Positions 1 to 8,424 of a stretch of DNA of 42,594 bases are shown here, piece after piece. Numbering within the stretch: the first letter of the stretch is position 1; every line of letters starts with the position of its first letter. The position numbers and the translations under genes were made by a program. The stretch spans positions 1 through 42,594 of the forward strand of contig DAOPKN010000016.1 of NCBI GenBank assembly GCA_035391225.1, read 5' to 3'. This DNA is from DAOPKN01 sp035391225 (GTDB taxonomy: Bacteria; Thermotogota; Thermotogae; MWEM01). The notes beneath the pieces were generated by a model, which was not told where the DNA came from, did no database searches, and worked only from the letters and a program-made list of their open reading frames with translations.

Positions 1-331
<331 letters not shown>

Positions 332-370
332 CCGCGGTTCCATGCATTTTCCAGAGATTCGCAAAGAATG

Positions 371-490
371 CCCTGGGTGACGATACGGGAGGAGGAACCA
401 CCCGGCTCCATGCCGAACCCGGCAGTTAAGCTCCTCCCGGCCGATGGTAGTATGGGGGTGACCCCATGTGAGAGTAGGTATCGCCCGGGG
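371..490 (+). rRNA. rrf: 5S ribosomal RNA
   Basis: A complete 5S rRNA of about 120 bases. The terminal helix is formed by the start (CCCTGGGTGA) and the end (TCGCCCGGGG). The internal signature CCGAACCCGGCAGTTAAG and the GCCGATGGTAGT and GTGAGAGTAGG blocks are all present in the right order. It lies about 40 bases after the 23S end. A run of eight T residues directly follows the terminal helix (493-500), so the 5S stem plus T-run may itself help end transcription or guide 3' trimming. Confidence 0.97.
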
Positions 491-500
491 TCTTTTTTTT

Positions 501-536
501 GAGGGCCGCTTGAAAAAGCGGCCCTCTGTCTTTCTC
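501..536 (+). terminator. Hairpin terminator after the rRNA operon
   Basis: A perfect 11-base-pair stem (501-511 with 516-526) with a GAAA tetraloop, followed by TGTCTTTCTC. It sits just after 5S and before the stop codon of the convergent NlpC/P60 gene. On the plus strand a strong T-run precedes the hairpin (493-500) and only a moderate one follows, so the exact stop point is unclear. On the minus strand the hairpin is followed by A residues, so it is not a typical terminator for the NlpC gene. Confidence 0.75.
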
Positions 537-542
537 GAAGTG

Positions 543-1574
543 CTAAAACCGACCACACCCTGTCATATCTTCCCGCAGTTTCTGGTCGTACCCGGTTTGG
601 GGGTTCTGGATTTGGGACCAGGTGACCCCACCCAGGGTTACGTTGGCGTGCACGATCCAGCCGTCTGCAACGTACACCCCCACGTGGCCAGGGAAGAAGA
701 CCAAATCCCCCGGTTGCAGTTTTTCGAAGGGCACGGCTTCACATGCTGCCTGTTGCATGTCCGCGTCCCGGGGGATGGTTCGCCCGAAGAAATCGTACAT
801 CCGGCCCGCAAAGCCGGAACAATCCGTTCCAAAAAGGGAATTTCCTCCCCACAGGTAAGGCACGCGAAGGAAATTTCGCACGTACGCGTGCAATTCTGCG
901 CGCAACATTCCGCGATCAAAGGCTCTTTTCTCTTGCACCTCGTCTTTGTTCACCCAAAAGCTTTGCGAAGGTAACACAACCCGGCACTTGCCTTTATCCG
1001 GAACAATATCGACCGGGAAGTCCGCACCCATAGGGCACCATCCCAGATCCTCCTGGTTTGCCCCGCCCGATTCCAAGAACGCAAAGCGCGAGCATACGTG
1101 GAAAAGGGGAAGCTGGTTCATTTGCTGCTTCTGCTTTTCGGAACAAAAATCCAGGGTCGAGCGGTGCACGTACCCAATGTAACGGGTTTTCTCCGATTGC
1201 ACGAGCAGGTAGGGGTTCTTGTCCACGCGCAACAGCCGCACCCACTCCCCAAAAAGCAGTTGGTTGGTGCGCTCGCTCCGGAAGCGCGGATCTTGTCGCA
1301 TGTCGCAAACCGGAACCCGAACCATGGCAAAAAGAACATCCCCGCGGTTTTGCGGGGGAAGAAGGGAAACGTTCCACGAAACCCGTGCATTTGCTTGCGG
1401 GAAATCGCGGGAAAAAAGCTGCGCTACCAGGGACAATGTTTGACGGGAATCCACCTCTCCCGTGAAGGAAAAGCCAGTCCCCTCCGATTTGAGCCACAGG
1501 TGGCAAAAGGTCACCCGAGGGTCGAGGGGAAGAGTGTTGAGCCATGCTGTCCATTTCTCGTGTTCCGCAACCAT
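543..1574 (-). CDS. NlpC/P60-family peptidase with SH3-like region
   Basis: A 343-residue protein with a C-terminal NlpC/P60 domain (about 225-343), a cysteine peptidase fold that usually cleaves peptide cross-links in the cell wall. The catalytic Cys252 is in GTDCSGF, the catalytic His is probably His297 in FPGHVGVYV, and a further His309 could be the third polar residue. The first 220 residues are less recognisable; residues 85-140 and 185-215 look like bacterial SH3 modules, which often target such enzymes to wall. The start at 1574 was chosen because GGGAGG lies five bases upstream (1580-1585); an upstream ATG at 1652 lacks such a site and overlaps the divergent promoter. No signal peptide is visible from either start, which is odd for a wall enzyme. 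It is a single gene converging on the rRNA operon. The fold is well supported; substrate and location are not known. Confidence 0.85.
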   Translation of the reverse strand: MVAEHEKWTAWLNTLPLDPRVTFCHLWLKSEGTGFSFTGEVDSRQTLSLVAQLFSRDFPQANARVSWNVSLLPPQNRGDVLFAMVRVPVCDMRQDPRFRSERTNQLLFGEWVRLLRVDKNPYLLVQSEKTRYIGYVHRSTLDFCSEKQKQQMNQLPLFHVCSRFAFLESGGANQEDLGWCPMGADFPVDIVPDKGKCRVVLPSQSFWVNKDEVQEKRAFDRGMLRAELHAYVRNFLRVPYLWGGNSLFGTDCSGFAGRMYDFFGRTIPRDADMQQAACEAVPFEKLQPGDLVFFPGHVGVYVADGWIVHANVTLGGVTWSQIQNPQTGYDQKLREDMTGCGRF

Positions 1575-1631
1575 GTGAACCTCCCAATGTCTGACGAAAT
1601 TCCCCCTTGCTTCCGCCAGGGGGCCCGCATT

Positions 1632-1640
1632 TGCTATAAT
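1632..1640 (+). promoter_or_regulatory. Extended -10 promoter for the secreted protein at 1673
   Basis: TGCTATAAT: a perfect -10 hexamer (1635-1640) with the TGn extension. No good -35 lies 17 bases upstream. Transcription would begin near 1647, and the ribosome site GGAGG (1661-1665) is seven bases before the ATG. The same region is the upstream area of the divergent NlpC/P60 gene, whose own promoter I could not identify with confidence. Confidence 0.7.
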
Positions 1641-1672
1641 GAATCCAAACATGCAAAAAAGGAGGATTATCC

Positions 1673-2500
1673 ATGAAACGATTCCTGTTAACCGGACTCG
1701 TGCTTCTTGTATTGGTCACAAGTCTCTTGGGGCTGAACCTGGGAAAACAAAAACAGTGGTGCCTGGTGGTTCCCACCACCGGGTGCGTGCTGGAAGTGGA
1801 CCTCTACCAAAAATTCATGGCCTTGTACCAGGAGGCGCACATCCGAATGGCATGCCCCGAATTCCTCGTGGAACTCCAAGCCCTCCTGGCCCAGTTTGCC
1901 CCGGTGCCGGGAATGGCGGTTTTTTCCCAGGATTTCTCCGACTCGTTGGACCACTGGACCTTTTACCGCAAAGGAAGCCAGGCAAACTGGGACTACGAGA
2001 ACTCCGGGGGAAACCGCTACTTGCACTTGAGCCTGCAAGGTCCCGACATGATGGAAGCAGAGAGGATCATCGCTGTGCCCGGGGGCCTTGAAGGAAAAGC
2101 GATCCTGGTGAGTGCGAATATCCAGGCCAACCTGTTCGACGATGGTAGTGCACCCAACCAGAATTTCTCCGCCGCTGGCCTTGTGGTCCAGCTGTTCAAG
2201 GAGCCTGTGGCGCAAAATTCCTTTCCCCGCCCGGATTACGGCAAGGCACAACTGTGGACCACCTCTCGCTATCCCCTTTCCCTGTCTCCCTACCGCTACG
2301 ACAACGAGGTCATCACGTACTTGGAGGAGGGAACACTAAATACACTGCAGCCGCTATCCGTGGTATTCTACCCCGACGTAACGTCTGGCGTGCAATACAT
2401 CAAGGTGGGACTAACCGCGCTCTGTTCCGGTTCTAACAACCGGGCCGAACTTTGGGTCTCCGACGTTCAGGTGAACATCGTTCCCGCCGTTCTGCAGTAG
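1673..2500 (+). CDS. Secreted protein of unknown function, possible jelly-roll domain
   Basis: A 275-residue protein starting with a clear signal peptide (two Lys/Arg residues near the start, then a Leu/Val-rich core to about residue 20). I do not recognise the family. After a short N-terminal part (25-80) comes a segment of about 190 residues beginning FSQDFSDSLDHW, with alternating polar and hydrophobic strands, many Trp and Tyr residues and a DNNRAELWVSDV-like closing strand. This pattern is common in jelly-roll carbohydrate-binding modules (often DFSD..L..W near the start), but no catalytic motif is visible. Three Cys residues lie at about 30, 38 and 60, and one more near 250. It is a single gene with its own extended -10 promoter and a strong GGAGG site. 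A sugar- or surface-binding exoprotein is an inference only. Confidence 0.7.
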   Translation: MKRFLLTGLVLLVLVTSLLGLNLGKQKQWCLVVPTTGCVLEVDLYQKFMALYQEAHIRMACPEFLVELQALLAQFAPVPGMAVFSQDFSDSLDHWTFYRKGSQANWDYENSGGNRYLHLSLQGPDMMEAERIIAVPGGLEGKAILVSANIQANLFDDGSAPNQNFSAAGLVVQLFKEPVAQNSFPRPDYGKAQLWTTSRYPLSLSPYRYDNEVITYLEEGTLNTLQPLSVVFYPDVTSGVQYIKVGLTALCSGSNNRAELWVSDVQVNIVPAVLQ

Positions 2501-2535
2501 GAAACCCGACCAAGGAACGTCACGGGCCTACGGCA

Positions 2536-4128
2536 TTACGGATTGGGTATCCCCGCCAGCCAACGCACGACTTGCACCCCCAAACGGGCATTGTCGTACA
2601 GGAACCAGCCGTTGTACAGTTGGTTTCCCGCGGCCCCGGTTCCGTCATCGAAGGGGGAACTGTCACCAATGGCGGCGAAACGCCCATCCGAAAGGTTGCC
2701 ATACACGATGTATGGTTTTCCCTCGAAAGATAAGGCGGTGTGGACATTTTCCACGCCGCTTTGTATTTGGATGGAGCTTCCATTCCAAAGCCCCACACGC
2801 TGCACGTCGTTTCCAAAGGGAGCATGCACTGGCCCAGGGACATCCGGGGCTTCCATGTCGTCGCCGGTAAAGGAAAAACCGATCTCCGGTCCGGCAAACA
2901 CGTTGAAAATCCGCACCGCGTCCCAACCGTTGCCGTTTCGATCCGCTCCCCCGTGGTCGGCAATGAAAAAGACGCCTTTGCCGTCCTCACCGAGGAAAGC
3001 AAGGATTTGCGCGATTTCCTGGGGATCGTAGGGGCGGTTTGGCTCCGAAAGCACCAGCACGTCGCAGAAGAGAAGAAGGTCTTCCGAAAAGCTGCCCACA
3101 CTTGGCAGAACCTCAAAACCTTCCTGGGAAAGGGCATCCGCGAAATCGGAAAACCCCCCTGTTATGGTCCAATCCGCGTTGCCGGCGGTTTGCCCGTGGG
3201 ATTCGTCGAAAAGCACCGTTACTGGCGAAACAAGGGGAACTTCCATTTTTCGCAGCAAGCTCACGTTCCCGGAGAAATCCTGCACGCCACGTACAAAAAG
3301 GGTAAGCGGGGAAACGGGGGTATCCTCCAGCAAAACTTGGAGCGTCCTATCGGAAAGAAAATGGATCTGGCTGATTTCGCCGCCACGCACCACGATGCTT
3401 TTTCCCGAGACGATGGACGTGGGATCCACCGGTTCACTGAATCGAATCGCCAGTGTGGTTGGAGGCAAGAAACGTGCCCGTTCCAGTGTCGGAGGGTTCA
3501 CATCGGGGAGAACCAAGTCCTCCATAGAACGGGGCCATAGTTCCACAAGGTTGTTGTACTGGCCAATCACACCCGTGACCGTTGCGGGGATCCCCTCGGA
3601 AACGTTCAAGAAAATCCCCGTGTTCTCCCGTATGTAGACAAGCCCTTCACCCGACTCGTCTTCCATGTAAAAGTACGGGGGATTCACCCGAGAGAACTTG
3701 CCGTGTACCTGCACCAGCATTCCTTGCAAATGGGGAAGCGAAAGCTCCGAAAGGGAGAGCCAAAGGGGCTCTGGAAGAGGAGATTTTATTTCCAGCTTCT
3801 CCACCTGTTGCGGTGTTTCCACCACCACCTCCCGGTTCTGCCGGTGGGTGTACACGTACCCTTTCACGCGCACGGTATCGCCCCGTTCCAGCTGGAAATC
3901 GGAAAAATCCACTCCCTGCCCGTACACGTTGATGCCACCGGTAGCATCTTGAAGAACGAAAATGTTCCTCTCAAATGGGCCAGGGACGACGGTTACGACT
4001 CCCTCGATGACAACTTGCGCGTAGTCGGTTAGGGAATCCAATGCGCCAATGGAAATGGCTCCCAAAAGAGTGGAGCCCAAAACGAGAAGAACCAGAAAAA
4101 ACGAAAGCGAATGTATCTTGTTTTTCAC
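2536..4128 (-). CDS. Secreted multidomain protein: OB-fold, Ig-like and amidotransferase-like domains
   Basis: A 530-residue exported protein. The start is taken as GTG at 4128 because GGAGGG (4136-4141) lies seven bases upstream; the upstream ATGs at 4143 and 4173 have no ribosome site. A signal peptide fills residues 1-25. Two OB-fold-like segments follow (about 30-110 and 120-205), each with the pattern of an all-beta nucleic-acid- or ligand-binding barrel (VEGVVTVV, VLQDATGGI, VRVKGYV; then VQVHGKF, YMEDESGEG, VTGVIGQ). Residues 210-300 resemble an Ig-like SbsA-type repeat (TLAIRFSEPVD). The C-terminal 230 residues look like a class-I glutamine amidotransferase-like or DUF4350-type fold (VLFDESHGQTAG, DVLVLSEPN, GVFFIADHGGAD, AAIGDSSPFDDG). 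I see no convincing catalytic Cys, so a non-enzymatic or different activity is likely. It has its own promoter at 4160-4168. The function is unknown. Confidence 0.75.
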   Translation of the reverse strand: MKNKIHSLSFFLVLLVLGSTLLGAISIGALDSLTDYAQVVIEGVVTVVPGPFERNIFVLQDATGGINVYGQGVDFSDFQLERGDTVRVKGYVYTHRQNREVVVETPQQVEKLEIKSPLPEPLWLSLSELSLPHLQGMLVQVHGKFSRVNPPYFYMEDESGEGLVYIRENTGIFLNVSEGIPATVTGVIGQYNNLVELWPRSMEDLVLPDVNPPTLERARFLPPTTLAIRFSEPVDPTSIVSGKSIVVRGGEISQIHFLSDRTLQVLLEDTPVSPLTLFVRGVQDFSGNVSLLRKMEVPLVSPVTVLFDESHGQTAGNADWTITGGFSDFADALSQEGFEVLPSVGSFSEDLLLFCDVLVLSEPNRPYDPQEIAQILAFLGEDGKGVFFIADHGGADRNGNGWDAVRIFNVFAGPEIGFSFTGDDMEAPDVPGPVHAPFGNDVQRVGLWNGSSIQIQSGVENVHTALSFEGKPYIVYGNLSDGRFAAIGDSSPFDDGTGAAGNQLYNGWFLYDNARLGVQVVRWLAGIPNP

Positions 4129-4135
4129 GAGTTTT

Positions 4136-4141
4136 CCCTCC
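4136..4141 (-). promoter_or_regulatory. Ribosome binding site that fixes a GTG start
   Basis: GGAGGG on the minus strand, seven bases before GTG 4128. It lies inside the frame that begins at the upstream ATGs, so it favours the GTG as the true start of the OB-fold protein. Confidence 0.7.
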
Positions 4142-4159
4142 ATTTTTCGATTTGCCTGG

Positions 4160-4168
4160 ATTATACCA
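4160..4168 (-). promoter_or_regulatory. Extended -10 promoter for the OB-fold exoprotein
   Basis: TGGTATAAT on the minus strand (hexamer at 4160-4165, TGG at 4166-4168). It begins only a few bases after the T-run of the terminator belonging to the upstream PEGA gene, so the two genes are separate transcription units. No clear -35 element is seen. Confidence 0.7.
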
Positions 4169-4171
4169 TGC

Positions 4172-4207
4172 AAAAAAAAGGGAAGAGGCGGTACACTCTT
4201 CCCTTTT
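4172..4207 (-). terminator. Intrinsic terminator of the PEGA-protein gene
   Basis: A 12-base-pair stem (4176-4187 with 4196-4207) with an eight-base loop, followed on the minus strand by eight T residues (4172-4179, partly within the stem). It lies 20 bases after the stop codon of the PEGA-repeat gene. This is one of the clearest intrinsic terminators in the window. Confidence 0.88.
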
Positions 4208-4226
4208 CCACAAAAGAGCCTGGAAA

Positions 4227-5873
4227 TCAGGAAATGGGTTCCAAGGTGGCGTTCATGGAGTACGACTTGCCGGCTTCCACGTAGATGCGGGAAACGTAGG
4301 CGAAATAGCCTTCCCCCAGGAGAACGATTTCATGCATCCCCGGAGAGAGGTCCAGGGTATAGGTTTTCATGGAAGAGATCGAGGTCTTTCGTTCGCCGTC
4401 CACGTAGAGTTGTACGTACACGTTTGGCGTGATAAAGACTTGCCCGATGAGGGGTTGTAACTGGGCCTCGATGGTGGGATTGTCTCCGGATTGCACGGTC
4501 ACCGTGGTGGTCCAGTCCTGGTACCCCGATTTTTTCAGGGTGAGTTGGTAGACCCCTGGACTCATTTCGAACGTTTCCGAGGTGGTCTCCCCCGTGGAAC
4601 TGCCGTTGATGAAAATGTCGGCACCCGAGGGGCTGGAACGCACGGAAAATTTGCCTGCCAGAGGTTGCAGCGTGACGTTGAAAACCTTGGCTTCCCCGGA
4701 TTGCACGTAGAAATCCTGGGAGAACTGCGCGTATCCGTTCTTCTGCACTTGCAAGGTATGGTTCCCGGGTTGCACCACAAGGGTCATCTGCCCGTTGGCC
4801 GTTCCGTAGTTGATGCCATCCAGCAAAATTTGGGAGTCGGCGGGTTGCACGAACACCTGCAGCGTTCCGTTGATGACTAAGGGGTTCAAGGCTGCGTTGA
4901 TGGTTTTGCTTTCGCCGGGAGCAAATTGTACCGATTGCTCTTTTGGCTGGTACCCGTCTTTTTGGATACGAATGGTGTGGTACCCGGGCACGATACTTTG
5001 AATGGTAAGCGGGGTTACTCCCTGCTGCACACCGTCCAAGAGTACCGTGGCACCCGAAGGGCTGGAGTAAATGGTGGCATTGGCGTACTGCACCAAGGGC
5101 TGCAGCTGCCCGGTGACTTGGATGTAACTACCCGGTGAGAGGTAAAAATCCTTCTCAACGGCTTGGTATCCACTCTTGTAGAAACGCACGAAGTGGTTTC
5201 CTGCGGTTAACACCGTCTTGAAAGGTGTGGTCTGGCCAGTCCAGTTGCCATCGATCATCACCTGGGCACCGGATGGATTGGTCACAAACTCCACGGTGCC
5301 ATTCGTCGGAGGTTGCATACCCACGTAGAAGAAGGTCATCGTGCTGGTCCACTGGGGTTGGGAATCTCCTGGTTCGATGATGATACGTTGAATATAGGGC
5401 TTGAGTTCCATTTCGGAATTACTGGTGACAAAGGGGTAGGGATTGGTGGAGAAGCCGCGCGACCAGGAATCGTAGGCGGTAAACTGCTGCGTACTGGCAA
5501 CCACTTGCAAGTACTCCTTCCCGCGATCCTCTCCCACCTTCATCTTGTAGCCATAGGGGATTTTTACGGGTTGATTTGCCCGCACGAAATTATCCGGTTG
5601 GTACTGGTTGGGAAAAAGCACGTACGTACTTCCCGTGGGATCGGTATCGTATATGACCACGTAGGCATCCCTTGTGGTACGAACGGTCATGGAAATGATT
5701 TCGCCGGGTTGGTACACGGAACCTTGGGGTTTGTTCAGGTCAATGTATACCTCGAAAGAAGCGGGTTCTTCGGGGACAATGATGATCTTCCGGGGTTCCA
5801 GTTCCCCGTTTGCCGCAAACACGGAGAAAACGAGAAGAGCACTCAACAGCAAGAAAACGAACCTTCTTTTCAT
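4227..5873 (-). CDS. Exported protein with DUF4384-like domain and five PEGA repeats
   Basis: A 548-residue protein with a signal peptide (1-21). Residues 38-165 match the DUF4384 type of domain: GEIISMTVRTTRDAYVVIYD followed by a VLFPNQ segment, which is common in bacterial surface proteins. From about 190 to the end there are five tandem PEGA-type repeats of roughly 70 residues. Repeats 1, 2 and 4 begin with a PSGA motif, continue with a DG or NG turn and end with KSGYQ or KDGYQ; repeats 3 and 5 are more diverged (PADSQ, NVYVQ). PEGA units are beta-sandwich modules found in S-layer and surface proteins and thought to mediate protein or wall contacts. The start is set by AGGAGG seven bases upstream. 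It follows htrA in the same direction, separated by a hairpin, and ends at a strong terminator. A structural or adhesive envelope role is the likely one. Confidence 0.88.
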   Translation of the reverse strand: MKRRFVFLLLSALLVFSVFAANGELEPRKIIIVPEEPASFEVYIDLNKPQGSVYQPGEIISMTVRTTRDAYVVIYDTDPTGSTYVLFPNQYQPDNFVRANQPVKIPYGYKMKVGEDRGKEYLQVVASTQQFTAYDSWSRGFSTNPYPFVTSNSEMELKPYIQRIIIEPGDSQPQWTSTMTFFYVGMQPPTNGTVEFVTNPSGAQVMIDGNWTGQTTPFKTVLTAGNHFVRFYKSGYQAVEKDFYLSPGSYIQVTGQLQPLVQYANATIYSSPSGATVLLDGVQQGVTPLTIQSIVPGYHTIRIQKDGYQPKEQSVQFAPGESKTINAALNPLVINGTLQVFVQPADSQILLDGINYGTANGQMTLVVQPGNHTLQVQKNGYAQFSQDFYVQSGEAKVFNVTLQPLAGKFSVRSSPSGADIFINGSSTGETTSETFEMSPGVYQLTLKKSGYQDWTTTVTVQSGDNPTIEAQLQPLIGQVFITPNVYVQLYVDGERKTSISSMKTYTLDLSPGMHEIVLLGEGYFAYVSRIYVEAGKSYSMNATLEPIS

Positions 5874-5897
5874 AATCTTTCCTCCTCAAAATGAGTT

Positions 5898-5918
5898 GGC
5901 CCGGGGATTCCCCGGGCC
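5898..5918 (-). terminator. Hairpin between htrA and the PEGA gene
   Basis: A nine-base-pair, all-G/C stem (5898-5906 with 5910-5918) with a three-base loop. On the minus strand it is followed by AACTCATTTT, a poor T-run, so it may terminate only partially. No separate promoter is obvious between it and the PEGA gene, whose ATG is 25 bases downstream, so some readthrough from htrA is plausible. Confidence 0.6.
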
Positions 5919-5927
5919 GAGTGGTTG

Positions 5928-7349
5928 TTACAATGGGAAAGAAGCCATGAAATATCCCTGGTTGGGAATGAACAGGTACAAGGCAACCGAATCTCCCTCT
6001 TGCAAGTTGTCGACGATGGATTGCAACTTGGCTACCGTGGTTACCGATTGGCGGTTGATGCTGATCAAAACAGCACCCGGTTCAATGCCCATTTTCTCCG
6101 GAACGCTTCCCTCCTGGACTTCGGAAATCACAACGCCATTCACAGATGCGGGAATCCCCCACTGTTGCCGTTGCGCTTCATCCAACTCGTTTACCGAAAA
6201 GCCCAAAATGTCCAAATAAACCAAGGAGGTATCGGGAAGTGGTGGAGCTTGCTCTTGCACCGTTGCAGTTTGCTCCTCCTCCTCCAAAGTACCAAGGGAA
6301 ACTTGGATATTCAGGATCTGCCCGTCTCGGTCTACCTTCAAGGAAACGATGGCACCGGAAGAAAAACTGCGAATCAAACCCGAAAGGTGACTGTGGTTCT
6401 CCACGATGTTCCCGTTGATTTCCAGGATGATATCTTGTGGCTTGAGTCCGACCTTTTGGGCGGGAGAATCCGGGGCCACTTCCACGATGAGAGCTCCTTT
6501 TTGCGAGCTTAATCCCAGCGCTTTCTGGGTATCCTCGTCGATAGCCATGATGGTTACCCCAAGGTAGGCTTTTTGGATTTTTCCGAAACGAATGATTTCA
6601 TCCAAGAACGATTTCACGATGTTCACGGGGATCGCAAAACCCAGGTTCACTCCTTCCATGGGATTGACAAGGGCTGTGTTGATCCCAATGACTTCACCAT
6701 GGATGTCCAACAACGGCCCTCCGCTGTTGCCGGGGTTGATAGCGGCATCTGTTTGGATGAGGTTGTTGTAATACCCATCACCATCCGGTTTCGGAATACG
6801 CCTTTCCAAAGCACTGATCACGCCAGCCGTTACGGTATGCTGGAAGCCAAGCGGGTTGCCAATCGCAATGGCCCATTCGCCAATTTGCAGCGAATCCGAA
6901 TCGCCGAAAGAAAGCCTTGGCAGGTTACTCACATCGCCATTCGTCACTTGAATGACCGCGATGTCCATTTCCGCATCCCCACCGATGTACTCCGCGTCGT
7001 ACACCGTACCGTCGAGCAAAGTGACGCGGATGGAGTCTGCATTTTCCACCACGTGGAAATTCGTCAAAATGTGCCCTTTTTCGTCGAACACGAAACCGGA
7101 CCCAACGGATGATTCCTTCCGATTGTAGCCGAAATTGTCCAGATCCTCTCCGAAGAACCGCCGGAAGAACTCATCGAAGAAAGGATCGCTTACCACGGTT
7201 CCAGTCCGTTCGACATCTATTTTAACAACAGCATCCGCCGTTGCCTTTACAACTGCCGTGATCGGGCTCTGGTAATCCGCGTTGACGTAAGCAAATCCCA
7301 CCAGGAAAAATAATGGCAACAACACTGAGAGAACGAGAATCTTTTTCAT
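5928..7349 (-). CDS. htrA: HtrA/DegP-family serine protease with two PDZ domains
   Basis: A 473-residue envelope protease of the DegP/HtrA family, which degrades or refolds damaged exported proteins. An N-terminal hydrophobic segment (3-24) acts as signal peptide or membrane anchor. The trypsin-like domain carries the full triad: His99 in TNFHVVE, Asp129 in EMDIAVI and Ser209 in NPGNSGGP. The first PDZ domain (about 265-355) includes YLGVTI and GALIVEVAPDSPAQKVGL. A short Glu/Thr-rich linker (about 360-378) leads to the second PDZ (about 385-473). Length and domain order are normal for the family. GGAGGT lies about 12 bases before the ATG, a rather long spacing. A possible promoter is at 7406-7414. 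The neighbouring PEGA and OB-fold exoproteins fit an envelope-quality role. Confidence 0.95.
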   Translation of the reverse strand: MKKILVLSVLLPLFFLVGFAYVNADYQSPITAVVKATADAVVKIDVERTGTVVSDPFFDEFFRRFFGEDLDNFGYNRKESSVGSGFVFDEKGHILTNFHVVENADSIRVTLLDGTVYDAEYIGGDAEMDIAVIQVTNGDVSNLPRLSFGDSDSLQIGEWAIAIGNPLGFQHTVTAGVISALERRIPKPDGDGYYNNLIQTDAAINPGNSGGPLLDIHGEVIGINTALVNPMEGVNLGFAIPVNIVKSFLDEIIRFGKIQKAYLGVTIMAIDEDTQKALGLSSQKGALIVEVAPDSPAQKVGLKPQDIILEINGNIVENHSHLSGLIRSFSSGAIVSLKVDRDGQILNIQVSLGTLEEEEQTATVQEQAPPLPDTSLVYLDILGFSVNELDEAQRQQWGIPASVNGVVISEVQEGSVPEKMGIEPGAVLISINRQSVTTVAKLQSIVDNLQEGDSVALYLFIPNQGYFMASFPL

Positions 7350-7405
7350 GTGACTGTCTTCACCTCCATTAGTTATCGTGAAACTTCAGACGCAAGATGA
7401 GGAAG

Positions 7406-7414
7406 ATTATTCCA
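7406..7414 (-). promoter_or_regulatory. Possible extended -10 promoter for htrA
   Basis: TGGAATAAT on the minus strand, 57 bases before the htrA start. It matches the TGn plus -10 form seen at the other promoters here, with one mismatch to TATAAT. No good -35 is present. The rest of the 191-base gap (7350-7540) holds the divergent promoter of the exonuclease gene and no credible gene. Confidence 0.45.
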
Positions 7415-7508
7415 GTTCCTTCGGCGAAACACTTTGCCACCCTGCCAAATGAGAGCGGGCAATGCTTCGGGGCGATTTTGGACCGCGTACCCCCCATTTC
7501 GGAGGTGG

Positions 7509-7517
7509 TGGTATAAT
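7509..7517 (+). promoter_or_regulatory. Extended -10 promoter for exonuclease III gene
   Basis: TGGTATAAT with the hexamer at 7512-7517. The transcript would start near 7524, giving a short leader with an AGGAGG-type site just before the ATG at 7541. The -35 position (around 7489-7494) shows no recognisable element. Confidence 0.7.
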
Positions 7518-7540
7518 GCAAAAAAAAGGAGGAGAGGAAA

Positions 7541-8323
7541 ATGAAAATTCTTTCGTGGAACGTAAATGGCATCCGGGCAGCGTTCAAAAAAGGGGCGTTT
7601 GAATGGCTGTTTTCCCAAGGCTTCGACGTGGTTTGCCTACAAGAAACCAAAGCCCATACCGAGCAACTCTCCGGGGAAATCCTTTCTCCAAACGGGTACG
7701 TTTCTTCCTTTCATTCCGCACAGAGAAAGGGGTATTCCGGCGTAGCCACCTTCTTTCGGAGAAACGTTCCGGAATTGCAGAGCGGTATTGGGCACGATTC
7801 CTACGAAGGTGAAGGCAGGCTGCAGCGCATTGACTTCGGGCAATGGGTGTTGTACAACGTGTATTTCCCGAACGGAAAGGCGTCCAAGGAACGCTTGCAG
7901 TTCAAGATGGGCTTCTACGACAAGTTCTTGGAAAAAGCCCGTGGCGACGTCACCGCGGGATTGGGGGTGGTGGTATGCGGAGATTTCAATACCGCCCACC
8001 AGGAAATTGACCTTGCCAGACCCAAGGAAAACGAGAAAACCTCCGGTTTCTTGCCGGAAGAGCGCCAGTGGATGGATCAATTCGTGCAGGCGGGTTTCGT
8101 GGACACGTTTCGCCTGTTTTGCCAAGAGGGCGGGCAGTACACCTGGTGGGATCTCAAAACCCGTGCCCGGGAAAGAAACGTGGGCTGGAGGATCGATTAC
8201 TTTTTCGCGAGTGAATCACTGCGAACGCACGTGAAATCCGCTTCCATTTTCCCCGAAATCCAAGGATCGGACCATTGCCCCATTTTGCTGGAATTGGATG
8301 CTCCCGTGGAAAAAAACGGGTAG
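7541..8323 (+). CDS. xth: Exodeoxyribonuclease III (AP endonuclease)
   Basis: A 260-residue enzyme of the exonuclease III/EEP family, which nicks DNA at abasic sites and removes 3' blocks in base excision repair. Family motifs are complete: Asn7 in SWNVNGIR, the metal ligand Glu35 in LQETK, YNVYFPNG (about 105-112), Asp148 and Asn150 in CGDFNTAH, the WWDLKTRARERNVGWRIDY segment before the C-terminus, and Asp244-His245 in GSDHCPI. Length is normal. The start is set by the GGAGGAGAGG site just upstream and its own extended -10 promoter. It is followed after 110 bases by the rpsF operon, which has its own promoter, so it is probably a single transcription unit with some readthrough possible, since I see no terminator between. 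Confidence 0.96.
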   Translation: MKILSWNVNGIRAAFKKGAFEWLFSQGFDVVCLQETKAHTEQLSGEILSPNGYVSSFHSAQRKGYSGVATFFRRNVPELQSGIGHDSYEGEGRLQRIDFGQWVLYNVYFPNGKASKERLQFKMGFYDKFLEKARGDVTAGLGVVVCGDFNTAHQEIDLARPKENEKTSGFLPEERQWMDQFVQAGFVDTFRLFCQEGGQYTWWDLKTRARERNVGWRIDYFFASESLRTHVKSASIFPEIQGSDHCPILLELDAPVEKNG

Positions 8324-8346
8324 CAGTGTCAATTCCCCATGATTTG

Positions 8347-8355
8347 TGTTATAAT
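8347..8355 (+). promoter_or_regulatory. Extended -10 promoter for rpsF-ssb-rpsR
   Basis: TGTTATAAT with the perfect hexamer at 8350-8355. The leader to the rpsF start is about 75 bases. The -35 region (8327-8332, TGTCAA) is a weak match. A long leader on an S6 operon raises the chance of translational autoregulation, but I cannot see a defined S6/S18 binding fold. Confidence 0.7.
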
Positions 8356-8424
8356 AGGCCGTTTTTGAATCCACATCCTGTTTCCTTTGACCAAAGAGGA
8401 AACCAAGAGAATGACTTTGTCCGT

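Noticed and set aside
2501..2535. Possible terminator between the convergent genes at 2500 and 2536
   Set aside because: Only a four-base CCCG/CGGG pairing and no T-run on either strand.
4680..5340. DNA-level direct repeats in the PEGA gene
   Set aside because: The repetition is at protein level (tandem PEGA modules) with diverged DNA; it is not a CRISPR array or a mobile repeat.
7369..7650. Small minus-strand frames in the htrA-exonuclease gap
   Set aside because: They overlap the exonuclease start and both promoters, and have no conserved sequence or ribosome site.
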